A stretch of 64,000 nt of DNA, taken from positions 1-64,000 of the forward strand of contig CALIRO010000040.1 in assembly GCA_938042245.1 (NCBI GenBank), in the 5' to 3' direction. This document shows positions 35,686 through 45,161 of the stretch, in pieces. Source of the stretch: an uncultured Thermoguttaceae bacterium. Its GTDB lineage: Bacteria; Planctomycetota; Planctomycetia; Pirellulales; Thermoguttaceae. A program made the translations under genes and the position numbers. Position 1 is the first letter of the stretch, and the number at the start of each line of letters is the position of its first letter. The notes under the pieces were generated by a model, which did not search any database, was not told where the DNA came from, and saw only the letters and a program-made list of their open reading frames with translations.

Positions 35686-36102
35686 ATCTTTGGAGCTTAT
35701 TTTTTGGAAATGTTTACTTGAGCATTGCCCAACAGCCGGGTAGATTAAAAGTAATGTCTCCTGTGGACCATTGGAAGGGGAGGGCAATGAAAGAAGGCCT
35801 GTTTACCCCCTCCAAGGGGGAATCAGTGGATAAAAGGACCTTGCCCATAGGATTGTCGGTGGGGCTGGGAGGAGGGGATTGGGGAGGTTGCTTTAGGGGG
35901 AGCAATCCCCCCAGAGGGTAGGTTCTGCCCTTCCCGGACAACTCCTTCGGCCAGCAAAACGGTTTTCCATCGCCTGGTATGGCCTGGAGATCCACTGCCA
36001 CAGGGCGACGGGCACCTGCTTCGGGTAGCAGAACGGTCTTCATATCCCAAAAGAGGGCCCTCCGAAAGGGGAGGGTTAGTTTTGATCTGCTGAGATGGAG
36101 CA
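35686..36102. other. Spacer upstream of the Hsp70 pair
   Basis: No gene is visible in about 415 bp. A G-rich hairpin region (GGGGATT ... AATCCCC, about 35875-35920) is present. I see no CIRCE inverted repeat or sigma-32-like promoter for the Hsp70 genes. Confidence 0.4.
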
Positions 36103-38352
36103 ATGGGAAAGCTCAAACCGATTGGCATTGATTTAGGTACGACGAATTCCTCGGTGGCTTGGGTAGATCATGCAGGACGAACGGCGATGGTCCCCAACAG
36201 TGAGGGGGATATACTTACTCCAAGTGTGGTATTTTTTGATGATTATGAGGTGATTGTAGGCAAAGAGGCCCGAGCTGCCGCTATCCTCTACCCCGATCGG
36301 GTGGCTGAGTGCGTCAAACGCGACATCGGCCAACCCTACTACAGCAAACCGATCCGAGGCCAATATCTGCCGCCCGAAGTCATCCAGGCTTGCATCCTGC
36401 GGAAACTCAAAGCGGATATCCTCCACACGTTGGGCCCGGATACCGCGGTGGTCATTACCGTACCCGCCTATTTCGACGAATTGCGGCGAAAAGCCACGGC
36501 CGATGCGGGGGAAATGGCCGGGCTTCGTGTGTTGGACATTGTTAATGAGCCGACTGCCGCCGCTCTTTCGTTTGGCGAAGCTGTGGGATTTTTAACCCCC
36601 TCGGGCAGCCCAAAAGAAGAAATGACGGTGATGGTCTATGATCTGGGCGGCGGCACCTTCGACGTAACTCTTCTGCACCTGGCCCCTGGCAGCATCCGAA
36701 CCATCGCTACCGACGGCGATGTGCAGTTGGGCGGCCGCGATTGGGATATGCGCCTGGTCGATTATGTGGCCGAGCAATTCAAAGCCATCCATGGATTGGA
36801 CCCTCGGCAAACGCCAGTGAGTCTGCAACGGCTGGTGGAAGCCTGCGTGGAAGCTAAACATACCCTTAGCGCCCGGATGAAAACCAAAGTCCGGGTGGTC
36901 CATGAAGGCCGAATCGCCGATATCGAACTGACCCGAGAAAAGTTTGAAGAGCTGACCGCCGACCTTTTGGAACGGACGGCCTATACGTGTCGGCAACTGT
37001 TGGCGGCCGCCAAAATGGATTGGTCCCAAATAAGCCGAATCCTCTTGGTCGGCGGTTCCACCCGCATGCCGATGGTCAGCCGAATGCTCAAACAAATTTC
37101 CGGCATGGACCCAGATCATACGGTAAATCCCGATGAGGCGGTGGCTCGTGGAGCGGCCCAATATGCAGCCTACATTTTAGCGAAACAAGGCGGCCTCTAC
37201 AGCCGTCCAAGTTTCGAGGTCGTCAACGTCAATGCCCACAGTCTGGGCGTCGAAGGCATCGACCCGGATACGATGCGCAAAACCAATGTGATTCTGATTC
37301 CTCGGAATACGCCGCTGCCGGCTCGGTTTACAGAACGTTTTGCCACCAAAACAGATAATCAGCGTTCCATTGTCATCCAAATCCTGGAGGGGGAAAGCAC
37401 CCTTCCGTCGGAATGTACTCCGATTGCCCGCACCGTTCTCCGGGACCTACCAGCAGGGCTGCCGAAGGGTTGGCCAGTGGAGGTAACATTTGAATATGGT
37501 ACCAATGGCCGACTCTCTGTCCGAGCTGTTGTCCCAGGCACCCAACGCGAAGTCCAATTAGAATTGGAACGGGACCGGGGATATACCTCGGAAGGCATTG
37601 CCCGGTGGCGGCAGGTAATGGCCGGCAGTCCGGGATTTGGAGATTTTGAGCGACTGTTGCAGGAGATGTTGCAGGGGGGCCCGGCTCAGGCGGGTCTGGG
37701 GGGAGCTGGAGGTGCTTGGGTAGCCACTCCGCTTCCACCGGAACCGGCCAACTGGGCCATGCCGATCGGTCCTGCCTTGGCCCCACCCCTTGGGCCGCTC
37801 CAGACTGCGGCTTCCTCCAGCAGTTTGCCCCCTGCCGGTCCTTCCGGTTCAACCTCCATAAGCCCAATGGCCATGCCTGCTATGGGTGGTCCTGGCACCA
37901 GCTTGGCCGGACCTAGCTTGCCCTCCCCGACAGCAATCGCTCCTTCCCCTAGAGCTACCCCTCCAGACTGGATGGTCAGTGCGGTGGGGCCATCTGGGTT
38001 AGGCAGTTCGGCTGGTATGGCTGCATCTACCAGCTTGGCAGCAGCAGGAGGATTTGGGGGGAGCGGTTTAGGGGGGGCGATGGCGGCATCCTTCGTCCCA
38101 GCATCTGGGCCTCCTGGGCCGCCCTCGGGTGGCAGTGGCCTTGGCATGGCCGGTTCGCCTGCAGCCCCTCCCTCTGCTGACGCTGTGGCTGCCCAAACGG
38201 CGGTGGAACTGTCTGACCAAATGGCCGGTTCAACCACCTCGCTTCGCATAGTCAGCCTGGTGGGCCATGTCCTGTTTGCCTTGTTGGGATTAGCCTTGGG
38301 CTATTGGGTCTTGCATCAATGGCATCCAGAACAATTTCCTCTTCCGTGGTAA
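36103..38352 (+). CDS. Membrane-anchored Hsp70-like chaperone
   Basis: An Hsp70 nucleotide-binding domain (about 1-385) opens with IGIDLGTTNSSVAWVD, with further phosphate and adenosine motifs at VYDLGGGTFDVT and LLVGGSTRMPMV. A short substrate-binding beta domain runs to about 500. It has no DnaK-like helical lid. Instead there is a roughly 195-residue Gly/Pro/Ala/Ser-rich linker (about 520-715) and a single C-terminal membrane span (about 716-736, HVLFALLGLALGYWVL), giving a tail-anchored protein with the chaperone part most likely cytoplasmic. GGAG precedes the ATG. A second Hsp70 follows 45 bp later. No dnaJ or grpE is adjacent. Confidence 0.9.
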   Translation: MGKLKPIGIDLGTTNSSVAWVDHAGRTAMVPNSEGDILTPSVVFFDDYEVIVGKEARAAAILYPDRVAECVKRDIGQPYYSKPIRGQYLPPEVIQACILRKLKADILHTLGPDTAVVITVPAYFDELRRKATADAGEMAGLRVLDIVNEPTAAALSFGEAVGFLTPSGSPKEEMTVMVYDLGGGTFDVTLLHLAPGSIRTIATDGDVQLGGRDWDMRLVDYVAEQFKAIHGLDPRQTPVSLQRLVEACVEAKHTLSARMKTKVRVVHEGRIADIELTREKFEELTADLLERTAYTCRQLLAAAKMDWSQISRILLVGGSTRMPMVSRMLKQISGMDPDHTVNPDEAVARGAAQYAAYILAKQGGLYSRPSFEVVNVNAHSLGVEGIDPDTMRKTNVILIPRNTPLPARFTERFATKTDNQRSIVIQILEGESTLPSECTPIARTVLRDLPAGLPKGWPVEVTFEYGTNGRLSVRAVVPGTQREVQLELERDRGYTSEGIARWRQVMAGSPGFGDFERLLQEMLQGGPAQAGLGGAGGAWVATPLPPEPANWAMPIGPALAPPLGPLQTAASSSSLPPAGPSGSTSISPMAMPAMGGPGTSLAGPSLPSPTAIAPSPRATPPDWMVSAVGPSGLGSSAGMAASTSLAAAGGFGGSGLGGAMAASFVPASGPPGPPSGGSGLGMAGSPAAPPSADAVAAQTAVELSDQMAGSTTSLRIVSLVGHVLFALLGLALGYWVLHQWHPEQFPLPW

Positions 38353-38397
38353 ACAGAAAACGGTACCCCCTTATTTGGATCTTGATATTGGACCCCT

Positions 38398-39942
38398 ATG
38401 GCCAAACAACCCCCTGCTATTGGAATTGATCTGGGCACCACCTTTTCAGTAGTGGCTATGCTGAATGAGGCTGGCCAGCCGGAAACCTTGGTCAATGCGG
38501 AGGGCGATCGGCTCACGCCGAGCTTGGTGCTTTTCGACAACGATCAGGTCATCGTCGGCAAAGAGGCCCTGAAGGCCTTGGCCACCGAAGCCGAGTGGGT
38601 AGCCGAGTGCTCCAAACGGGACATCGGCCATCGGGTCTTCCACAAGGCCATCGGCGGCAAACAGTATCCGCCGGAAGTGATCGAGGCATTCATTTTGAAT
38701 AAACTTCGGGTGGATACGACGGCCCGGATCGGCGAGTATGAAAAAGTGGTTATTACGGTGCCTGCCTATTTCGACGAGGTGCGGCGAAAAGCCACCCAAG
38801 ACGCCGGCTACATGGCCGGTTTCGAAGTGATGGATATTATCAACGAACCGACCGCGGCGGCAGTAGCCTTCGGCTATGAAAAGGGCTTCCTTACTCCCGA
38901 TGGAATGACTCATAAGCCGGAAATTGTCTTGGTCTATGATCTCGGTGGCGGGACCTTCGATGTAACGGTCATGGAGATCCACGGCCGGGAGTTTCGCGCC
39001 TTGGCCACCGACGGCGATGTGCAACTAGGCGGTTTTGACTGGGATCAACGCCTGGTGGATTTGGTGGCCGAGGCCTTTGCCCGACAACATTTCTTGGACC
39101 CCCGGGAAGACCCCCGGGCAGCGGGCAAACTCTGGCGGGAATGCGAAGAAGCCAAACGCACCCTTTCGGTCCGGCCCAAGACCTTTGTGCCCGTGGATTT
39201 TATGGGCCGAACCGCTCGCATCGAAATTACTCGCCAGCAATTTGAAGAAGCCACCCAAGACCTCCTGGACCGAACCCGATTCACCACAGAACAGACTCTG
39301 CGAGCAGCCGGACTTACCTGGGAAAAAGTCGATCGAGTGTTGCTGGTCGGAGGGGCCACCCGAATGCCCATGGTTCGCCAAATGCTCCGGAAACTTTCCG
39401 GCATGGAACCCGACGCTTCGGTCGAAGCCGACGAGGCCGTCGCCCACGGAGCAGCTCTGCATGCCGGCTTGCTTTTGGCCAAAAGTCAAGGAAAACCTCG
39501 CATCTTTAAGATCAAAAACGTCAACTCCCATAGTCTCGGCGTGGTGGGGATCGATCCGCTGACCAAACGTCGGCGAAACGGAATTGTCATCCCTCGAAAC
39601 ACACCCCTGCCTATGACTGCCCGCCGAATCTTCCGCACCCAAAAAGAAAACCAGCGATCCATCTTGGTCGAAGTCGTCGAAGGGGAAAGCCCCTCGGCCG
39701 ACGACTGCACCCTAATCGGCCGATGCTCCGTCCGAAACCTTCCCCCAGGTCTGCCCGCCAAAACCCCCGTCCATGTCTATTTCCACTACCGAACCAATGG
39801 CCGACTGAAAGTTCGCGTCGAAGTGCCCAACACCGACGCTAAAATTGAAACCGAATTCACCCGAGAAAATAGTCTGCCCAAGGAGCATCTAGACGGCTGG
39901 CGAAAATACATTTGCGGCAAAGAACCTACTGACTACATGTAA
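38398..39942 (+). CDS. Lidless Hsp70-like chaperone
   Basis: A second Hsp70 paralogue of 514 residues, soluble. The ATPase domain has IGIDLGTTFSVVAM at the start, IVNDEPTAAA-equivalent IINEPTAAAVAFGY, YDLGGGTFDVTV and LLVGGATRMPM. The beta part of the substrate domain follows (about 390-500), and then the protein ends without the helical lid. It shares the local arrangement and many residues with the preceding gene, so the pair arose by duplication. It is probably co-transcribed with the anchored copy, and the two may form one system of soluble plus membrane-bound forms. Confidence 0.92.
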   Translation: MAKQPPAIGIDLGTTFSVVAMLNEAGQPETLVNAEGDRLTPSLVLFDNDQVIVGKEALKALATEAEWVAECSKRDIGHRVFHKAIGGKQYPPEVIEAFILNKLRVDTTARIGEYEKVVITVPAYFDEVRRKATQDAGYMAGFEVMDIINEPTAAAVAFGYEKGFLTPDGMTHKPEIVLVYDLGGGTFDVTVMEIHGREFRALATDGDVQLGGFDWDQRLVDLVAEAFARQHFLDPREDPRAAGKLWRECEEAKRTLSVRPKTFVPVDFMGRTARIEITRQQFEEATQDLLDRTRFTTEQTLRAAGLTWEKVDRVLLVGGATRMPMVRQMLRKLSGMEPDASVEADEAVAHGAALHAGLLLAKSQGKPRIFKIKNVNSHSLGVVGIDPLTKRRRNGIVIPRNTPLPMTARRIFRTQKENQRSILVEVVEGESPSADDCTLIGRCSVRNLPPGLPAKTPVHVYFHYRTNGRLKVRVEVPNTDAKIETEFTRENSLPKEHLDGWRKYICGKEPTDYM

Positions 39943-40278
39943 CCGTACCATCTGCCACGGAGAAAACAGCCGCATATTCTCCCAGACAGCTCATAGGGTG
40001 TGTTTCTCTCGGAAGCGGGAATCAAGTTCCCCTCTCCCACCAGGGGAAAGGGGATTTATTTGCCTCTCCCCGCTGCGGGAGAGGCCGGCTTGGCCAAAGG
40101 CCAAGCCGGCCGAAGGGGTAACTTAGTCTGTCAGAATGAGTTTGCTCCCGGTTGAACGGGAGGAAGCCACCGTCTAACAGACGGTGTTACAGATGAGGGG
40201 GGATACCTGCACAGCCGCTTTCGCAGGCAGGAGAGGCTTGGCCATTCGGTCACCATATTCCCCTTTAGGAGGTTTTCG
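39943..40278. repeat. Hairpin repeats before the Gfo/Idh gene
   Basis: Includes CCCCTCTCCCACCAGGGGAA, CTCCCCGCTGCGGGAGAG, GGCCGGCTTGGCCAAAGGCCAAGCCGGCC (long perfect stem around CAAA) and ACCGTCT-AAC-AGACGGT. They are the same family as at 19199-19320 and 26230-26450. No gene is visible. Confidence 0.7.
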
Positions 40279-41730
40279 ATGAGTTACCGACGATCCTCGC
40301 CTAAAAAACAAAGCCCGTGTGGAACACAAGTCCAGCTGTCTCGGCGAGCCTTTGTCGGCGGGTTGGTTTCAGCGGCTGCATGGACTATTGTCCCCCGCTA
40401 CGTCTTAGGCGGCGAGGGCCAAGTCGCCCCCAGCGAAAAGATCACCCTGGCCGGCATCGGCGTCGGCGGCCAAGGCGTCCAGAACCTGGCCATCTTCGCC
40501 GCCTTTCCCGAAATCCAAATTACCGCCGTCTGCGACCCCGAACGAGAACGGGAAGGCTATCTCTCGTGGAATTGGGCCCAAGGGAAAGAGACCCACACCG
40601 CTGGCCGGGAGCCGGCGCGCCGCATGGTCGAAGAGCACTATGCGGCCCAAAAGCAATCCGGCCGATGGAAAGGCTGTGCCGCCTACGCCGACTACCGTGA
40701 ACTGTTGGAAAAAGAAGATGTCGATGCCGTCATGATTGCCACCCCCGACCACACCCATGCCGTCATTACCATGGCCGCCCTGAAAAAGGGAAAACATGTA
40801 TATTGTGAAAAACCACTTACCTGGTCCGTTTATGAGGCCCGCCAGGTAACTGAGATGGCTCGAAAGATGAAAGTGGCCACCCAATTGGGCAACCAAGGTC
40901 AGGCAAGCGAAGAGGCCCGCCTGGTTCAGGAATACATCCTAGACGGGGCGATCGGCCCGGTCCATGAAGTTCACACCTGGAGCGGTCCTCGCTTCTGGAC
41001 CTATCCCGCCTGGGAAGGCCGTCCAAAGGAAACCCCACCGGTGCCGGAAGGCTTGGATTGGGACCTTTGGCTCGGACCAGCCCCCTATCGACCCTACCAC
41101 TCCTGCTATCACCCTTGGACCTGGCGGAATTGGTGGGATTTCGGCACCGGCCTGATCGGCGACCTCTGGTGCCATAAAGTTTCCACCGTCTTTAAGGCCC
41201 TGAAGCTCACCTATCCCAGTAGTGTGGAAGCCTCGGCCACCAAATGGGACCGGGAAAATCCCGAGCAGTATCCGTTGGGCGTGATCGCTCGCTACGAATT
41301 CCCCGCCCGAGGCGATATGCCGCCGGTAGTGCTTTGGTGGTACGACGGCGGCCTCAAACCGCCTCGGCCAAAAGACCTCGAACCCGGCAGACCCATGGGC
41401 GATGTGATCTATATCGGCGAAAAGGGAACGCTGATGAACCATCGGCTTATCCCGGAAGAGAAGATGAAGGCCTATGGTCGGCCGCCTCGTCGGCTGCCTC
41501 GCTCGCCCGGCCATCACAAGGAGTGGATCGATGCCATCCGGGGCGGGCCACCCCCCGGCAGCAACTTCGTGGATCATGCCGGGCTGTTGACCGAAGCGGC
41601 CCTGTTGGCCAATGTGGCTCTACGGGTCGACCGAAAACTGTACTGGAACGGCCCAGAACTAAAATTCATTGGCGACGAGGCGGCCAACCAATATCTCCAT
41701 CGGCCTTACCGCGACGGCTGGAGTCTGTAA
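40279..41730 (+). CDS. Tat-exported Gfo/Idh/MocA oxidoreductase
   Basis: Predicted NAD(P)-dependent sugar or cyclitol dehydrogenase exported folded by the Tat route. The Tat signal has SRRAFV at 21-26 followed by a hydrophobic stretch. The Rossmann domain follows (IGVGGQGVQNL), then DADHTHA-like ATPDHTHAVI and the family motif EKPLTWSVYEAR. Length 483. A perfect AGGAGG stands before the ATG. Planctomycetes contain dozens of such exported dehydrogenases, whose natural substrates are mostly unknown. It is convergent with a beta-propeller gene. Confidence 0.93.
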   Translation: MSYRRSSPKKQSPCGTQVQLSRRAFVGGLVSAAAWTIVPRYVLGGEGQVAPSEKITLAGIGVGGQGVQNLAIFAAFPEIQITAVCDPEREREGYLSWNWAQGKETHTAGREPARRMVEEHYAAQKQSGRWKGCAAYADYRELLEKEDVDAVMIATPDHTHAVITMAALKKGKHVYCEKPLTWSVYEARQVTEMARKMKVATQLGNQGQASEEARLVQEYILDGAIGPVHEVHTWSGPRFWTYPAWEGRPKETPPVPEGLDWDLWLGPAPYRPYHSCYHPWTWRNWWDFGTGLIGDLWCHKVSTVFKALKLTYPSSVEASATKWDRENPEQYPLGVIARYEFPARGDMPPVVLWWYDGGLKPPRPKDLEPGRPMGDVIYIGEKGTLMNHRLIPEEKMKAYGRPPRRLPRSPGHHKEWIDAIRGGPPPGSNFVDHAGLLTEAALLANVALRVDRKLYWNGPELKFIGDEAANQYLHRPYRDGWSL

Positions 41731-41844
41731 GGAATACCGTACCCTTTCCCTTTTGCGGAAGCGAGAGGAAGTTCCTGGACCCCTGTTTTCGCGGGGATCA
41801 GACGAAACGTGCCTGTCCATTCGGTCGAAGCCTGGCCTGGCTTT

Positions 41845-43944
41845 CTATTGGCTCAGGAGGTTTCGGATGCGGCGGAGGCTGGCCGTGCCGCCTAGATAGA
41901 GGTCTTTACCGGCAAAAGCCAGGGGGCCGCCGGGGCTGAGTTTCCCGACCGAGCGAACCTGGCCATCTGCCGGGTCGATCCGCACCAAGCAGCCCGCCAG
42001 GAATGTCCACACTTGTCCATCCGGTCCCAATCGAAAGTCCCACGCCTCTTGTTGGTTAGAACCCAGGCCGACCGGCAGCGGCCAAGGCAGTTGCTTGGTC
42101 CAAACCACTCGGGGGCCGGTTGTTTCAACGCAGTAAAGCCGACTGGCCGACGCCTGCCCAGGTTCGACCGTCCAACCCACAATCCGGTGATTGCTCGCCG
42201 CTACGATGGGCCCGGTCCCAGGGGCCTGAGCCACCGGCGTCAATTGCCCAACGATCTGCTGCTTTTCTACGTCCCAGAAAAATAGCACCGCTTCGGATGG
42301 TTTGGGCTTTCCGAGCAAGGGATCGCTGACGGCGATGGTAGAGATGACCAAGCGTCGGCCGCTTTCCACTGCCGCTAGATGCGTGATCTGGTAGTTGCTA
42401 AACGCTTGCCATGTGCCACCCGCTTGGCCGGTTTTCGGATCGTACCAGGCCAGTCCGCCTGCTGCGCCGTCTCGTATCCATCGGCCGCCAAAATAAATCT
42501 TTCCATCAACTCCCACCGCCGCCGCATACATCTTGTGCGTGCCGGCCAGCTTTTTGTCTCCCAAATACATCACAAATCGGGGATTGGCCGATGGAGCCTT
42601 TTCGTCGATCCGCCGATCGTGCAGCACGGTTCCGGTGGTCCAGGGCTTTTGCGGATCATAGACATAAAGCGGCGAGGTAGGATACCCACTCATATAAATC
42701 AAACCATCATGAACTGCTGTTGCATAATGGCTGAGCGGAATTTTACCCAGATGGCAGGCTTTTCCGGTAGCCGGTTCCACCACAAAATTCCCCTCATAGG
42801 CGCCGGCGGTGCCAAACAGTCGGCCGTCCGGCAACTCCCGGAGCCGATAGATCTCCAGCGGATACAAAGGGACCTGAAAGCGGAACGATTTCCAGGTTCC
42901 TTCTATCCGGATCCGAATTTCCGCCCAGCCTTCTGGGTCCGGCTCCACATAGGCCAAATTGACCTCCGGTTCAGGGGGAAGGGTAACCAGGGGCTTTCGG
43001 CGTGGCCAAGGCGGCTCTGCCTGCGGGCTGGTTTTGCGAATGGCTTTGCCTTGATAAAGCCAATAGTCGATCCGTTGGCCGTCGGTATTCAACTGGCCGG
43101 TAACACTGCCGGTACATCCGTCGGGCAATTGGCCCACACTGACATAACCGCCCACTGGCCCGGTCGCAGCCAACGTCTCCGATCGGCCCGTCTGCCTGTC
43201 AAAGGCGACCAAATACCAGGGCACTTTGCCGCTGGCAATGTAAATGAAGCGGTCGTCGGCGCCGCCGCTATAGCCCCAACAACCGTGCGGGGCATGACTG
43301 GGGCCGATCGGGCCGTAGAAGGTAACCTCCAGGGTGTCGGGATCAATGCGGGCGGCGGCAGCGGCCCGGCTCGGATGGGCGCCAATCGCATAAAGCTTCC
43401 CGTCCGTGCCCAGCACCAACGGATGCGTTTCGCCCAGCAGCTCCTCCGGCATCCGGACCGCATCCAGATGAAATTGGTTGCTGGCCGGATCGTAGATGCA
43501 AAGCCGTTGCCGAAGTTTGCCATCCAATATAGAAATGAACAGTTTGCCATTAGCAGCTACCACACTCGGACACAGATGGAAGTTCCAGCCGGTTTCGGTG
43601 GTCAAGGTTTTTACCTGGCCGGTGCCGGTGTCAATAAACACCAAGGTGTTCGGCCCGCCGTACCGTGGGAAATAAATCTGCACTAGGTCCCAGGTTTTGC
43701 CATCTGGATTGGGCGCTTTCAGAAGCATGCCTGGGCGGGTAGTGCGGACCGGCTGGCCCAGTTCTTCCACGGCCAACGTGGGAGCGGCGGCCAACTGCTT
43801 TTTCAGCTGCTCGCCGGGGGCTATCTGGTCAGCCGCTTTCGCCAAAATACACAGGCTGCCCAGGCCGAAGCCAATTCCTGCCAGACAAAAACCAACCCCG
43901 CCCCCCCAGACCCAAACTCTCCAAATCCAACTCCTGTTAGCCAT
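41845..43944 (-). CDS. Exported beta-propeller-like protein, function unknown
   Basis: A signal-peptide-like start (two hydrophobic segments with Trp-rich ends, residues 5-36) is followed by about 660 residues of repeated beta motifs. Examples are GKLYAIGAHPS, DRFIYIASGKVPWYLVAFDRQTG, GLIYMSGYP, GKIYFGGRWIRDG and GQVWTFLAGCLVRIDP. They are spaced like blades of a propeller (Kelch, PQQ or NHL-like). Enzyme motifs are not evident. GAGGAGATAGGAAG before ATG 43944 is a strong ribosome site. A role in handling sugars or as a binding scaffold is plausible from the neighbour, but not shown. Confidence 0.75.
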   Translation of the reverse strand: MANRSWIWRVWVWGGGVGFCLAGIGFGLGSLCILAKAADQIAPGEQLKKQLAAAPTLAVEELGQPVRTTRPGMLLKAPNPDGKTWDLVQIYFPRYGGPNTLVFIDTGTGQVKTLTTETGWNFHLCPSVVAANGKLFISILDGKLRQRLCIYDPASNQFHLDAVRMPEELLGETHPLVLGTDGKLYAIGAHPSRAAAAARIDPDTLEVTFYGPIGPSHAPHGCWGYSGGADDRFIYIASGKVPWYLVAFDRQTGRSETLAATGPVGGYVSVGQLPDGCTGSVTGQLNTDGQRIDYWLYQGKAIRKTSPQAEPPWPRRKPLVTLPPEPEVNLAYVEPDPEGWAEIRIRIEGTWKSFRFQVPLYPLEIYRLRELPDGRLFGTAGAYEGNFVVEPATGKACHLGKIPLSHYATAVHDGLIYMSGYPTSPLYVYDPQKPWTTGTVLHDRRIDEKAPSANPRFVMYLGDKKLAGTHKMYAAAVGVDGKIYFGGRWIRDGAAGGLAWYDPKTGQAGGTWQAFSNYQITHLAAVESGRRLVISTIAVSDPLLGKPKPSEAVLFFWDVEKQQIVGQLTPVAQAPGTGPIVAASNHRIVGWTVEPGQASASRLYCVETTGPRVVWTKQLPWPLPVGLGSNQQEAWDFRLGPDGQVWTFLAGCLVRIDPADGQVRSVGKLSPGGPLAFAGKDLYLGGTASLRRIRNLLSQ

Positions 43945-44090
43945 CTTCCTATCTCCTCAGGCGAACAAGTTCGGACGATTCGCAGCCAGAAGCTCAAATC
44001 GCCGGAAGCTCCTGAGGATAATCTACCGGAGTATAATCATGGGGAGAAGTGGGGATAAGTTTTTGTAGGTTTTCCGGACTAGGCGCTTCT

Positions 44091-44762
44091 ATGGGACTGC
44101 GGGTATTGCTGACCAGTCACGAGCCGTTCGGCCAAGGGCCAGGCGGGCAGGAAGTGCTTCGGCTTGCCCGGGGCTTGAGCCGGTGGGACCATCAGGTGCG
44201 GGTGCTGCTGGCCGATGCTTCAGATCAGCAAGCGGCTTGGGAGAGCAGATTTACGTTTTCGGTACGGCGGGTGACATGTCGGTCCGAGGACCCGAAGGCG
44301 GATGTGCCGATCCGGTTACCCTCTTTTGAGCCTGGCCCACAGGGAATGTCCTTCGGCCGATTGAGCGAAGGGCAGTGGCAAATGTATGAAGAGCGATTTC
44401 GACAGGCCATGCAGGAAGAACTCCAGACGTTCGATCCCCAGGTGATTCATTGTCAATATGCTTGGATTCATGCTCGGTTGGCCTTGGAGACAGGGTTGCC
44501 GTATGTAGTCAGTGTGTGGGGACCGGAATTGGAGACGGCCAAACAGGATGGGCGGTTCCAGAAGTTGGTGGAACAAAGCATGATGGGGGCAGCTCGACTG
44601 CTGGTACCGGATCCCGGTTTAGCGTATCGGTTGCCGGCGGAGGCCCGCCGCACTCCTGGCCGGGTAATAGCCGCACCGTTTCATCTGGAAGAGGAGGCTT
44701 CGTTGGGGGCTCGGATGGGGGAGCTATATCTTTCTGCCTTGGAGGCGTGGTTTGGACCCTGA
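44091..44762 (+). CDS. Glycosyltransferase family 4-like N-terminal domain, lone half
   Basis: The 223 residues match only the acceptor-binding N-terminal half of GT-B (family 4) glycosyltransferases: RVLLTSHEPFGQGPGGQE, LARGLSRWDHQVRVL, DPQVIHCQYAWIHARLAL and PYVVSVWGPELET. The nucleotide-sugar-binding half (the usual E-x7-E region) is absent; after about residue 200 there is only a short helical tail. The following 400 bp contain no remnant of the missing half that I can see. It is either a truncated pseudogene or an accessory half protein. Confidence 0.65.
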   Translation: MGLRVLLTSHEPFGQGPGGQEVLRLARGLSRWDHQVRVLLADASDQQAAWESRFTFSVRRVTCRSEDPKADVPIRLPSFEPGPQGMSFGRLSEGQWQMYEERFRQAMQEELQTFDPQVIHCQYAWIHARLALETGLPYVVSVWGPELETAKQDGRFQKLVEQSMMGAARLLVPDPGLAYRLPAEARRTPGRVIAAPFHLEEEASLGARMGELYLSALEAWFGP

Positions 44763-45161
44763 TTGGCCCCGGAAGGATTCCAGGGGCTAACCCGTATCCC
44801 CTCGGTCCACCATTGGGAGTGATACCAGGACTGAGTAGGCCCAGCCGAAAGGTTTCGGGTTGTTTCACGGCGCAATGGGGAAAGATTTCAAATGTTCAAT
44901 ATACACAAATTAAAGAATATACGCAAATTGATAGTTTTACGTAAATTCCGAAATCCCTATTCTCCCCTCCCCTAATAACTTTTCCCTGGGCTTTTTCCTT
45001 GCTAAAAGCCGAATAATCCATAACCGTATCTTACTTCCAAAAAGGCCTCGTCTGCGTCCCCATTTAGGAATCCCCTTTAATTACTGATAGATATACCCGA
45101 ATAGTGGGATTTGGGGATGAAACACCCCCATTCGAGGCAACACTCCATTTAGGGGCCATTT
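44763..45161. other. AT-rich spacer
   Basis: No gene is visible. It carries the three-copy 18-bp repeat at 44897-44950, otherwise AT-rich sequence with no promoter I can name. Confidence 0.5.
44897..44950. repeat. Three direct repeats, exact 18-bp period
   Basis: TACACAAATT (44902), TACGCAAATT (44920) and TACGTAAATT (44938) are spaced exactly 18 bp apart. The first two 18-mers match further (AATATAC before, AATT after). AT-rich and iteron-like, the array lies about 210 bp before the next gene's start. Confidence 0.7.
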
